Notes under the pieces: generated by a model
The model's database searches: none
What the model was told of the DNA's origin: nothing
The model's input: the letters and a program-made list of their open reading frames with translations, nothing else
Part shown: positions 12,901 through 23,009 of the stretch, one piece after another
Layout of the letters: each line of letters begins with the position of its first letter
Position numbering within the stretch: position 1 is the stretch's first letter
Origin: Thinopyrum elongatum
Lineage: Eukaryota > Streptophyta > Magnoliopsida > Poales > Poaceae
NCBI GenBank assembly: GCA_011799875.1
Contig: CM022301.1
Span: forward strand, 322,790,929-322,854,928
Reading direction: 5' to 3'
Length of the DNA stretch: 64,000 nucleotides
Translations under genes and position numbers: made by a program

Positions 12901-13235
12901 AGATGATCATGATTGGTTTGAGTTGTATATTTTATTTTGGTGCTGTCCTACGGTGCCCTCTGTGTCGCGCAAACATGGGGGATCCCCGCTGTAGGGTGTT
13001 GCAATACGTTAATGGTTCGCTTATGGTGGGTGGCGTGAGTGACAGAAGCACAGACCCGAGTTTGGGGGTCATTGCGTATGGGATAAAGAGGACTTGATAC
13101 TTAATGCTATGGTTGGGTTTTACGACCTTAATGATCTTTAGTAGTGCGGATGCTTGCTAGAGTTCCAATCATAAGTGCACATTATCCAAGTAGAGAAAGT
13201 ATGTTAGCTCATGCCTCTCCCTCATATAAAATTGC
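9991..13235 (+). mobile_element. 3' part of a Sabrina-like gypsy retrotransposon
   Basis: 9991-12022 is AT-rich, lacks an intact pol and matches by eye the non-coding 3' internal region of the abundant TGATACGTCTCC-type Triticeae gypsy elements. It ends in the purine-rich AGCTTGGGGATGC and is followed by the LTR. The 5' LTR and coding region are absent, so this is a truncated copy. The family name (Sabrina or close relative) is from memory. Confidence 0.65.
12023..13235 (+). repeat. 3' LTR, Sabrina-like, 3'-truncated
   Basis: Starts TGATACGTCTCCATCG after the polypurine tract. A GC-rich leader-like stretch lies at about 12560-12730, including CATGGCAGCCATGG. The LTR appears to stop at about 13235, where family-like sequence changes to unrelated AT-rich DNA; no clear terminal CA was fixed. 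Small ORFs here are not genes. Confidence 0.6.
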
Positions 13236-14284
13236 AACAATTTTTTGTTTTCTACTGCGTTACCCAACATCATCATACTGTCACACCATGTATATGTGTG
13301 GTGCAATCTGTTCTATGTTGAATAACAAACTAATATATATGTGCCAGGCCTATTCCATTCAAATTCTGATAAGAACATATATTATTTCTTGATCTTAGGG
13401 GCTTAGTCTCTTTATTCTTATAAGAGAAAATGCTACTCTTATCATAGATTTCTATACTTCTTTATCTGTGCATGTGTGGTGCAAAGTGGTTACACTTTAT
13501 TATCATCTTTGTTCTAAAATTTCCCCTTTCCTCTAATTCTAGTTAAAACAGATGCTCACCTCCAATCTATCTTAATTTCTTGTTCTCCCCTTTCATAGTA
13601 AGAACATATAGTACCCAGTTGCCTAATGCTCAATGATTACTTGCATAGCATTTCTAAGTAGAATATAAGAGTAACACGTTAAATCTCCTAAATGTTTTTT
13701 CTCTTCTTTCTTTTATTTCCCCTCTTTCTTGGTCAGTATTACTCTTCTATATTTTTCAATAATATAAGTATTCTTCTTCTTTATTGTTGTCATCTTTCTT
13801 GGTAAGGACATATACTATTCTCTCCTAGCTCTCTCTCTCTCTCTCATGGATGATAAGAACAAATAATACTCTTGCATAAATTCCTACCCAATGATGGATA
13901 ATATCATAAGCCATTTGTTCATCTATAATGGCAAATTACTGCTAAGTGGTTTATTGCTCAATAATGAACTAGCGTAGCATTCCTATGCAAATTCTGAGGT
14001 ATTTGATAAGGATAGGTCAGTACTTAAGTTGTTTTCTTCTAGGGATCCATGGGGCGGTGACAACGACTTACCACTATGTACCACAATGACAATGACTTAC
14101 CACCATGTGAAGCAACGATGCCGACATCCACACAGGGCGATGACGACGGCCTGTACGTGCAACGGCGCATGCGATATGAATCTCGACAATGCATGTATAT
14201 TAGATGTATATATGAACTATAAGTATGCATTTGGATGTATGGATGAAACTTATAAAATATGGTGTATTTTTTTATAAAATACAC
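13236..14284. other. AT-rich intergenic stretch, no gene seen
   Basis: No coding potential recognised on either strand. Contains a short (CT)n tract at about 13826-13846 and several GGTGCAA-like short repeats. It may be the interior of the CACTA-like element whose right end is at 14812, but no 5' terminus was found. Confidence 0.3.
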
Positions 14285-14812
14285 GAATGGTTACTAGTGG
14301 TGCACAAGTTGAAAGGCATGCCACTACTAATTAGAGTTTCTTTAAAAAAAATCACGACTGGTTACTAGTGATGTGTATGTCTAAGAGGAGTGAGTATCAG
14401 GTGATACGGGAGCTTATATGCTCCCATGATACGAGGTCCTGTGAACCGTTGGATCCGAAATCCAAAGGTCATGGGCAAAGCTCCTGCAACTTTGTAGCAA
14501 AACTCTCCAAAAATTTGATATTTACGTGCAAGTCTAAAAGCATGGATATCACCCTTAGATCTCAGATCCAACGGCTAGCATCTAAGCTCTTGTATCACCT
14601 GATATTTTCTCTGTCTAAGGGAACGTCGCCGGTATTGTAATTACTAGTGGCATGCATACAGTAGCGCACGTCGCTATTAACCAGTTACTAGTGGCGTGTG
14701 ACCGCACGTTATTGATAACATGTTACCAGTGGCGTGATACTATTGGCGTACCCTCTACGGGCCATTAATAACAAGAAATACACACCACTAATAAGCTAGT
14801 TCTATAGCAGTG
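14285..14812. mobile_element. CACTA-like element, right end with subterminal repeats
   Basis: TTACTAGTGG and its variants recur (about 14291, 14361, 14641, 14689) together with CCACTACTAAT/CACCACTAATA in opposite orientation. The stretch ends ...CTATAGCAGTG at 14812, the reverse complement of a CACTG terminus. This subterminal-repeat style is typical of Triticeae CACTA transposons. The left terminus and 3-bp target duplication were not found, so this may be a truncated copy. Confidence 0.4.
14386..14611. mobile_element. 226-bp MITE nested in CACTA-like DNA
   Basis: Terminal inverted repeats of about 35 bp can be paired by eye: GAGTGAGTATCAGGTGATAC from 14388 against GAGAAAATATCAGGTGATAC read on the minus strand from 14611, with about 29 of 35 positions matching. 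Both flanks carry TGTCTAAG (14378-14385 and 14612-14619). The 8-bp duplication suggests hAT-like mobilisation; a 9-bp Mutator-type duplication with one mismatch is possible. No coding capacity. Confidence 0.75.
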
Positions 14813-15839
14813 GCATAAGTATTGAAGGAAAGCACATCACATGTGCAACTTTGCTGACGCGGAGCATCATGGAGGGATAAGAAAGAAAGGAGTGGACCAG
14901 AAAGTAAACAACTACCGAGCTAAATGAAAAAAAAATGAATTTTGAAATCTCAAAAGTTTCGAAAAAATACGTACATGTATATATCTATGTGTATAATTAT
15001 GCCATAGTATTGTGTAGGAATAAATTTGAATATTGGTCGTCAGATTAAGTCAATCCAACTATTGAAAGGTGGCAAATCCTAATAATCTTGTCCATTGGAT
15101 ATTCTCTTCGCTTCACTAGATTCTACCAAATGTCCACGAATTCAAAAAAAAATCATTATTTTGCACAAATTTTCGTGGATTAAATTTTTTTCATTTTTTT
15201 TAAAATATTCATAATAATAAAAAAAATGTTTGTGAATTACGAAACAAATTCATCAATTCAAAAAACGTTTGCTGACTCAAAAAATGTTCATGCATTAAAA
15301 AAATCATCAAACAATTTTTTTTCATGAATTTAAAATGTTTTCTCAAAAATATTTGTCGATTCAAAAAATGTTCACTGATTAAAAAAAGTGTTCACAATTT
15401 TATAAAAATGCCCTAGAATTATAGAAAAAAATGTCTCAAATTTTAGAAATGTAAACAAATTTTTAAAAAAATTCACGAATTTATACAAAATGTTCAAAAA
15501 TTTGAATTTTGTTCTTGGTTACATAAAAAAGGGTTCACAAATTCAAAAAATGGTCGTGATATAAAAAATGCACATGATTTCAGAAAACGTTCACAAAAAA
15601 AAAGATGTTACAAAAATAAGAATTAAAAAGTACATGAAGTAAAAAAGAACATAAAAAGAAATAAAAACAAACATAATAAAATAAAATAATACCAAAAGCA
15701 AAAACACAAAAAAGAGAAAATCCGGCATGGGAAGGTTTCCAAAACCGCGAAAACTATTTGGGCGGGCCCAAAAATGTACGTGGCGGGAGCTGTGAGGTGC
15801 GCCCATGGTCGCTAAATGGGATTGCCCTCCGTACAACAC
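14813..15839. repeat. AT-rich degenerate repeat, no gene
   Basis: From about 15130 to 15620 short phrases such as TTCAAAAAATGTTCA and GAATTTAAAATG recur many times in degenerate form with long A and T runs. The right margin (about 15720-15835) is a more complex segment with GGGCGGGCCCAAAAATG. No ORF is credible. It resembles diffuse AT-rich repeats common beside grass transposons. Confidence 0.45.
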
Positions 15840-15866
15840 TTTTTTTTTGAACTTCGGCTACCTTTA

Positions 15867-16330
15867 TTAAACAATAACCATGTCTGTTACAAGAGAGGAG
15901 ATTGAAAAATTAGGGGGGTGCTCCCGCCACTCCCCAGTACGTTTCCCTCTATAACTCGCTCGAGCAAGACAATGCGCAGCAGCATTGCATTCCCGAGCAC
16001 AGTGAACTATCGTCGCCCTGCGAAAAGAACTCATCAACTTTTGACAGTCATCAGTAACCACCGCTGCGGAAGCACGGTACTCTGACGGGTCCAGTATGGC
16101 TTGAACAATTTCCAAAGAATCACATTCGGTAGCAATGGAGGAAATCCCCATATCATCAGCTAGATGCAATCCTTCCAATAATGCTTGTGCTTCCATTGTA
16201 GCGGCGTCCATGGCGTGTTGCTTGTTCGTGCAAGAAGAAGCAATAGAAGCCCCTGAATAGTCTCTTAGCAATGTACTAGTAGCACCTGAGCCAGCATCAA
16301 GGTGATAGCTAGCATCCACATTAAGCTTAA
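15867..16330 (-). pseudogene. LINE 1 RNase H domain (RVT_3 type)
   Basis: The minus-strand frame encodes KLNVDASYHLDAGSG, MEAQALLEGLHLA, ECDSLEIVQ and HCARECNAAAHCLAR. These correspond to the D, E, D and H/D-bearing segments of the plant LINE RNase H domain. The usual proline/glycine-rich lead-in to KLNVDAS is on the far side of the Helitron at 18338-18365. About 150 codons are open, and the frame ends at a stop about 20 bp before the poly(A). Confidence 0.8.
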
Positions 16331-18337
16331 CTAGATAATGCCCCCGCGCGTTGCTGCGGGATTATTTCATGAATTTTGTGAGAAAGGTCAGAATCCAAAC
16401 TGAAGTGCCATAAACTACGGACTTGCACATTGTGCATCATAGTGGAGATTTGCAGAAAATGTCCGGATGATATCAACAGAGTTAACGCGGATAAGTGTAG
16501 TCTCACATGATGATATATTTGTACCTTTTGCATCTCTCAAAACACCTAGAAGATGAGAATGTTTCTCAGTTACAATAGGTGGCGATTGTTACGGGGTCGT
16601 GGAAATGGTCCGGACATGAATTATATGTTGCAGATTAGAATACTATTAATTCAACATGTACACTATGGATGTTTATCATATAAATTTGCATTAATCGAGG
16701 TGTTTCTTTTTTCGAAAAGGGGTAACTCAGATCTCTGTATCATTATGATACATGAATCGTAGGTGTGCACCCATCATTAAAATAAAGTGTGCAAAAACTA
16801 CCCAATTGTATCACTGTACATGAACTGCTATTTCTTTAGGATTGGCAGAAGAATAGCTCTCTTCGGAGCATTTCATAACCTGTATAAATAAGCAACATAA
16901 TCTGCAAGATGTTAAATGTAGGTAGCAAATTTTTTGCATAGTTTCTGTATCATATACTACTGATTATAAGATCTTTTTTGAACTGCTTATTATAAGATCT
17001 GAAAGCAGCAAAGTTTACTTGCACGGTTAATATAGAAGAGTACCTCTCACAACATGGGCAGCCCCATCGGTCAGGCCGTGGGTGACGTCTTCCATCGCCT
17101 GTAAATTGACCAGGAGCTTGACATCACACGTACGTGCGGCAATAGCAGGGATCAGTCATGGCGGCGGTGAGAAGGCTGCTGACGATGTGCGGAGCAAGAA
17201 GCAAGGGATCGTCGGCTCCCGTGGAGATGATCGGCGGCGGCTGCGAGATAGCCACGGAGCAAGCCGTGGTGGTTCAACGTCTCTCAGGGTGATGATCCGC
17301 AGCGGCCCCGCGGCGGTGAGATGGCCGATCCACCGATGATGACGCACGGAGCAAGCATCAAGGGATCACTGGTTCCTGTCGCGATGATCTGTTCCCGAGG
17401 TGAGACGGCCGAGGATGACACACAAAGCAAGCAGCAAGGGATCGCCGATTCGCCGTCTCTTGTGGCGATGATCTACAACGGCGGCGAGAAGGCGGATGAC
17501 CACACACGTAGCAAGAAGCATGGGATCGTCATCTCCCGTGGCGATTATCTCGCCGTGGCGCCCCTGAGCAGTTAGCATGGTCGCAGGGTAGCATGGTTCT
17601 GTGGGCGACGCTTCGACAGCATGACGAACGTGGAGAGCTCGGTGGCGCCATGGGCGATGGGCGCACGATGTCGCTATTCGTGGTATAGCTAGGCCCTGTG
17701 CTCTTCCTCCGCGACATGATTCATTTGTTCTCGGTGTGTCACTTGAGCGTTGCGTACCAAAGCATGCTCCAATTTAAGATCAATTTGTGAATGGCAGAAG
17801 GGGGAAAGACAACAGTAGCGGAGATCAAACGCTTGTACTTGAGTTATTTAAGGTCCAATTTAATTTAGGATGGCTATCAGAAGGGCAAGAGCGTTTTCTC
17901 ATGTTGGACCTACCTTTTCATCCACCGCATCCTATTAAAACGCCTGAGTTGTTTAACTTCCCCAATTTAACTGCAATGGTTAGTGCGATATTTTCTTTGG
18001 ACGTGCATGCATTGGTTGCATGCACCTGGTTTAAACTGCTCCGGATTAGTGCAGATTTCTTTGCTCAAGGGGCACACGTATCGGAGGGAGCCAGAGGAAA
18101 AAAACTGATGTTGAGCCTGTAAAACCGGACGACACTTCGTGTCTCATTGACCTAATTAGCTCGGACAAATGGAGTACTATTTACTTGCGAAAATTATTTC
18201 ACAAAATAAATGATGACGTGGATGCATGGATGTATTCTGCATGCTAAGAATTTATGATGTGGCATGGCTGCTGAGGTGGATAGCTTGCATGTCCAGAGAA
18301 ATATGACAGTGGGGATGAACTATTTAGGTATTATAGA
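16331..18337 (-). mobile_element. Non-autonomous Helitron, about 2.0 kb
   Basis: On the minus strand the element begins TCTATAATACC (18337 downward) after an A. It ends with a hairpin CCCGC-AGCAACGC-GCGGG followed by GGCATTATCTAG (CTAG at 16334-16331), next to a T. A 5' TC, a GC hairpin about 10 bp from a 3' CTRR, and insertion between A and T are the defining Helitron features. No Rep/helicase ORF is present. The interior holds an 84-bp tandem repeat. Joining the flanks restores the LINE RNase H reading at the junction. Confidence 0.85.
17161..17552 (+). repeat. 84-bp tandem repeat inside the Helitron
   Basis: A unit with the pattern GGTGAGA.GGC...AGCAAG.A.CAAGGGATC...GGCGATGATCT recurs with equivalent positions at about 17168, 17317, 17401 and 17485. 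The last three are exactly 84 bp apart; the first is 149 bp from the second. 84 bp is 28 codons, so frame would be kept, and short ORFs run through the units. No protein family is recognised. It could be a captured host fragment or a Helitron-internal minisatellite. Confidence 0.55.
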
Positions 18338-18373
18338 TTACACCGGCCGCTGGTCTGACCCATTTCTTTGATG

Positions 18374-19410
18374 GGAGTATTTAACAAAAAACTATCACAA
18401 TTCATGAAACCGTGCCTACAAACAGCACTTTACAAATTTGTGCGGAAAACTACCACTTTTTCATTAATCTTTGACTAAAAACTACCATGTATGAAAAGTG
18501 CCCGATTCGACTCGTTTAAACTCGATTATGACAGAGTTGGCCCACATGTCAGAACTGAAAAAGTCAGCACAGTTCAGTTTGACCGTCAACATACCCCACA
18601 CGTCAGTGTCTATCTTCTTGCTTCTCCTATATCTCTCTTAGGCATTTCAACAAACACCTCGTCTTCGTGCACCACGGCGAGCACGGGTGTCGTCCATGTC
18701 GCACACCTAGAGGCTGCCGGAGTCGAGGATGACGGAGGCAGTGCCGAAGCAGGACGACGAGATATCTCTCACCCATCCCATGGCTTCGCCTTGGTCCGAG
18801 CTCCCACATGAGCTCCTGGGGCTCTTCGTCGCCCACCTCCCGCTCCTCCGTGCAGGTGCAGCCGGCGCGCGCGGCCACGGCGCCGGACGCCACCGAGCAC
18901 GCGCGCCTCGACGAGGAGCTGCAGGAGCGCGAGTCCCGCCTGCGCAACGAGTTGCGTCGCCCGCCTCCCGCTCTTCCATGCAGGTCCAGCCGGCGCAGCT
19001 TGTCAGCGACTCTGTGGGCGATGGCAAGCGGGAGCAACGACAAGCAGCGGCGGTGGTGGACGCGCTGCAGCAGCTGCGGACGGCAAGCGGGAGCGACGGC
19101 AAGCAGCAGCAGCAAGCGGCGGTCACGCATGGCTAGCTAGCTCCGGCTGGCCGCAGTGCGTGCGTGAGCTAGCTAGCTAGCTAGCTTCGGCTGCGTCCGT
19201 CGTGAGCTAGCTAGCTCCGGCTGGCCGCGTGGTCCCGATTGAGGGTGAGCGGGCAATCAGGTTTAATTTTTGACTAATCAGTCATTAAGTCCATGTGGTA
19301 GTTTTTAGTTAAAGATTAAAGAAAAAATGGTAGTTTTTGGCACAAATTTGTAAAGTGGTAGCTTATGAGCACGGTTTCACGAATTGTGGTAGTTTTTTGT
19401 TAAATACTCC
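18374..19410. mobile_element. Non-autonomous TIR transposon with captured gene fragment
   Basis: Long terminal inverted repeats: GGAGTATTTAACAAAAAACT from 18374, and the same 20 bases on the minus strand from 19410. The pairing continues for roughly 120 bp (18374 to about 18495 against 19410 to about 19290) with scattered mismatches. TTTGATG lies on both flanks (18367-18373, 19411-19417), or CTTTGATG if one base is shifted; 8 bp would fit hAT. The GC-rich interior (about 18610-19250) differs sharply in composition from the arms and includes an F-box-like coding fragment. No transposase. Confidence 0.8.
18781..18850 (+). pseudogene. Captured F-box-like gene fragment
   Basis: The plus strand encodes SPWSELPHELLGLFVAHLPL, which has the W-S-x-L-P-x-E-L-L-x-x-(I/V)-x-x-x-L-P pattern that opens grass F-box/DUF295 proteins. 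Only the start of the domain is present; after it the sequence becomes low-complexity Arg/Ala-rich. A segment with CGTCGCCCACCTCCCGCTC and a following GTGCAG.TGCAGCCGGCGC is repeated about 128 bp downstream (near 18825 and 18955), so the capture was also internally duplicated. The identification rests on a short motif. Confidence 0.5.
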
Positions 19411-19417
19411 TTTGATG

Positions 19418-20354
19418 ACGTATATCGGTATATGCCTTCAGCTTGGTAGCCAAAGAGTTAGCTACTATACCTCTTACACTCATAGTTGATCGAGCTACTG
19501 AACTGCAAGATTCCCCGTGAGAAATTTTCCGTCGATGCCACCATAAGTACCATCCAGCTACCATAACCGTCTCAATTCCATTGGCAATTGGGATATTGCC
19601 TCCCGATATTTCAGCACACAAAAGTCGTTCCAAAATAATGGAACCAGAACGCTCATGGGTTGCTGCAGCTTCAATAGTTTCGCTCAAACCCAGTTCCTCC
19701 CATACAGCCTTTGCTCTGTCACATGTGAATAATTATAACATATGCCGAAGATCTTTAGGATCAGTACGACACACATGACAAATAACTGGAGTGTTCAGAT
19801 GGCGATCTGATAAAGTACAATAGCATGGTACAATCCCATGCAACACTCGCCAGTTGAAAACATGCACTTTTGGAGGGACAATTTTCTCCCAAAGTTCCTT
19901 CCAAACAGGGTTAGAATTTACCCTTCCCTCACCATCATTCAAACGAGCTCTCGTTCTATACTCTGTCCTCCAAGCCATATTAGTATGCCGAACGCACGGT
20001 GAAACAACCATTCTTGGTATGAGCCCATGATATAAAATCTTCCTGTCCATGAGAAGATAGTGGAATTTGTAAAATCCTCTCAACATCTATTGGCCAAAAG
20101 ATGTTCCTGACCAACTGCTCATCCCATATACCAGTGATTGGGTCAATTAGATCCTAGACTTTTTACAGCAAACATTGCCCCCTAGGGATCATAACCTTGC
20201 GATCATGGCTCATGGGGATCCACTTATCCTCCCAGATGTTTATAGATGCACCATCCCCAGGTCGCCATAATGCACCTTGTTTGAAAGTTTTCATTCCTGC
20301 CATTATACTTTGCCATGTATACGAAGACCATTTTTCCAAAGTGGCATTCAACAA
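19418..20354 (-). pseudogene. LINE 1 RT C-terminus and zinc-binding (zf-RVT) region
   Basis: Minus-strand segments encode LRPGDGASINIWEDKWIP-like text (as WRPGDGASINIWEDKW), then NPVWKELWEKIVPPKVHVF and the Cys-containing ICHVCRTDPKDLRHML. These are typical of the zf-RVT zinc-binding domain that follows RT in plant LINEs. At least two frame changes and several stops occur. The last LINE-coded residues before the TIR insertion are KAYTDIRH. Confidence 0.75.
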
Positions 20355-20444
20355 AATTTCGTAGTCTTAATTTGGAAAGGCGTCATCAGTCCCCAGTCCA
20401 GTTCGCGTAATAAGGGTAGTTAGCCGCCTAAAGCCTGAAATAGC

Positions 20445-21530
20445 GAGCAACTAACTGAGGAGTACTTCTTCGGGAGTCTTCTCAAGGGTCACTTAGGGTG
20501 AATTTGGCGCGCTTTCAGCCGCCGTCACGTGTCGCGCTCTGTACGCTCAATTTGAATTTTACTTTTTTTAATTTTTTTGTATGCGTTTTTTGGCTTTTAG
20601 ATTATTTTTTCGGTTTTTTGGCTTTTCTGTTTCCCCTTGTTTTCCTTAGTATTTGGACCAATTTTTTAAAATATTGTTTGCGTGAAAGAACGCGTTTTCT
20701 TTTCTTTTTTGCCTTTCGCGTGAGGCACAAATTTACTTCTTGTGAATGCATGAATTTGCTTTCGTAAGAGGCATGGTCGTGCCTCTCCGAAAAGAGAAAG
20801 AGAAAAATATATTTTTTTTCGTTTCGCGAGAGGCACAGATTTACTTCTTATGGAGGCACGTATTTGCTTCCACGAGAGGTACGGTCGTGCCCCTCGAAAA
20901 GGGAAAACACATGTTTTAATATATTTTTTATGCGAGAGGCACGTCCGTGCCTCTCGAAAATGAGGAAAAACGTGTTTTTCCGTGAGAGGCGTGGATTTAT
21001 TTCTCGTGGAGGCACGGATTTGCTTCCACGAGAGGCACCGTGCCTCTCGGAAAATGGAAACAACACGCTTTTTTCCGTTCCATGAGAGGCACGATTTACT
21101 TCTCGGAGAGGCGCGGATTTGCTTCAAACACATTTTTTTTCGTTCCGCGAGAGACACGGATTTACTTCTCATGGAGGCACGGATTTGTTTCCGCAAAAGG
21201 CACGGCCGTGTCTCTCGGAAAGGAAAAAAAACGCGTGCCTCTTCGAAAAGTGAAAAGCGTGCTCCCGGTTCGGTTTTTTTCATGAAAAAATAGTTCGTCG
21301 AAAACTATCAACATGATATCTAATTTTAAAGATCTCGATGTGAGGGACCCAACGATGAAAATGTTCAAAATTTGGACACATGGTTTAAGAGATAAAACAT
21401 TTTGCATAAACGAATCTAGAAAAAAGAGAAAACTCTCAGTTTGTGATAAGTTACGTACATGCAGCGCGTCACTTGTTGCAACCTGTTAAGATAAGAGTGA
21501 TCTTTGAAAGAAATACTCTTTAATTAGTAA
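20445..21530. repeat. Degenerate GAGAGGCACGG repeat element
   Basis: From about 20760 to 21245 the phrase GCGAGAGGCACGG..GTGCCTCTCG recurs about six times at roughly 80-100-bp spacing, interleaved with GATTTACTTCTC and GATTTGCTTCC. Each unit is partly self-complementary (GAGGCACGG against CCGTGCCTC). The outer margins are weakly inverted: CTAACTGAGGAGTACTTCTT near 20452 against CTAATTAAAGAGTATTTCTT on the minus strand near 21523. This suggests an old non-autonomous DNA transposon. Frames open through the repeats are not genes. Confidence 0.45.
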
Positions 21531-22516
21531 TTTCGCCCGAATCAGCGTACTTCCGTTGCAAGCTGCAAATTTCAAGACCAGCATTGGAAACAGCGTGAAT
21601 GACCTCGGCACTGAGCCGGCCCATTTACTGGTTAGCGCATACAAAACTCAAAATTCATAGTTCCCGTCAGCAACAACAGAGAAGAGAACATTTAACAAAA
21701 AAAAAAAAGAGAACGCATGAAGGGATTGTGGACCGGCTGTCTCTGTATACACTAGCATGGTGTGTGGATTCTGCCTTTTTTCCATTCGCCTAAATAAACT
21801 AAGAAGAACAGGACAGTGCAGCATGTTTCCCATGCTTCGATCTGCGCAGAGCTTCAAGCTTTAGATAGCTTATTATACTGTCGCACTTGTTTTCAGAATA
21901 TTCTTTTCATTTTTTGAAACGAAAGAGGAGATGGATCGTTTCCAAAGGAGAGAAGATTAATTTTATCTTTGAGGCGCTCACTGCTCAGAGAGGCGGCCGG
22001 AGACGCCTCTCCGACGTGGAGCCCGTGTGCTCCTTCCTATCTTGAGAGAGGCCAAGCTAAGCACGGATCACGGAAGGCGACGGACAAACAGTGCCAGCAA
22101 AAGCCGGAGGAGCATCGCCATCTTCGCACGCCGTTGCTTGTGAGCTGTGATCACACTAATCAGTCACCTGTCGTTTTCGAACTTGCTAGTACTACTCCTA
22201 TTCGCTTTCGTGGCATGTGACAGGGACATCGATATATCCTACGGAGTAGAGCTGCTTTTTCACACACGTGGATGGTTCCCTCGAGATAGCTTGGGCAAAT
22301 CACTTTCCGAAGAACACTATACTAGACAGAAGTTGCTATGGAAGATGAGCCATTCTTTGCACGCTCTGACGGGCGATGGTTATCTTGTAGACCAGCACAC
22401 TTGCTTGCTACTTTCACTCATATTTTAGGTTGAATTTTGATCGTCTATATAACTAATAAAATGCGAGATATATGCTACAAAAGGTATATCATTGGATTTG
22501 TCCTCGAAAGATGTTT
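21531..22516. other. Unassigned sequence, no gene seen
   Basis: No convincing ORF, TIR or LTR. A run AAAAAAAAAAAA at about 21698-21709 lies between two AAGAGAAC copies, a weak candidate for another tiny retroposon insertion. GC-richer patches near 21970-22140 have no recognised product. Confidence 0.3.
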
Positions 22517-22564
22517 CACATGGTATAATAACTTTTTTTTTTGAAGGGCACATGGTATAATAAC
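22517..22564 (-). mobile_element. Micro-retroposon with 16-bp target duplication
   Basis: CACATGGTATAATAAC occurs at 22517-22532 and again at 22549-22564, perfectly. Between them are only 16 bases, TTTTTTTTTTGAAGGG, which read on the minus strand as CCCTTC plus ten A. This looks like target-primed reverse transcription that copied little more than the poly(A) tail. Confidence 0.75.
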
Positions 22565-22857
22565 GTTATAGTTCATATTTTTCTAGTTAAATTTATGAAA
22601 AAAAAACATAATAACATCACTCGCGCGAGAGGGGTCATCGAGCGCAGTTAGTTTTTTCTACCCCGTAATTTTCCTCATATTGGTTTTTATATTATCGGCG
22701 CAAGGCTTCGCCCAATTTCTTACAAGGTCATATAAGAATTAAATACCAACGTTTTTTCGTTTCGTTTAGTGGAACACTTTTTTGTTCTAACAAGGAAAAA
22801 AAGAACTTGTTGACGTGCAAAGCTGAAAAGTTCCAAACCTTTTCGTCTTCACTGATC

Positions 22858-22912
22858 AACCTCACGCTATCGGTTTCTCGCAAAAAAAAAAAAAACCTCA
22901 CGCTATCGGTTT
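22858..22912 (+). mobile_element. Micro-retroposon in the ALDH7B promoter
   Basis: AACCTCACGCTATCGGTTTC occurs at 22858-22877 and at 22893-22912, perfectly (20 bases, of which the first one or two may belong to the A tail). Between the copies is only TCGC plus an A run (22878-22892/3). It lies about 100 bp upstream of the TATA box of the aldehyde dehydrogenase gene. Confidence 0.75.
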
Positions 22913-23009
22913 CCTTTCGTCTCGTCCCGTTCCGCCGTCCCGTGCCGGACCGCCCCACCCACCACACTCCCTCCCGGAGCAGTTCACAGTCTCCACTCCA
23001 CCTCCCACC

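Larger units (their letters stand above)
15840..20380 (-). mobile_element. LINE 1, 5'-truncated, holding two nested insertions
   Basis: On the minus strand the LINE runs from about 20380 to a poly(A) tail seen as a T run at 15840-15848. Segments are 20354 to 19418 (end of RT and zinc-binding region), 18365 to 18338 (a short remnant between two insertions) and 16330 to 15849 (RNase H and 3' end). A TIR element (18374-19410) and a Helitron (16331-18337) split it. The endonuclease and most of RT are absent. Several frame changes and stops mark it as dead. Confidence 0.85.

Noticed and set aside
20666..21283. Minus-strand 205-codon ORF with repeated LSWKQIRAS-like units
   Set aside because: It follows the degenerate GAGAGGCACGG tandem repeat; similar open frames exist on the other strand, so coding is not supported.
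21690..21720. A12 run between two AAGAGAAC copies, possible fifth tail-only retroposon
   Set aside because: The flanking repeat is only 8 bp and the region is A-rich, so chance is likely.
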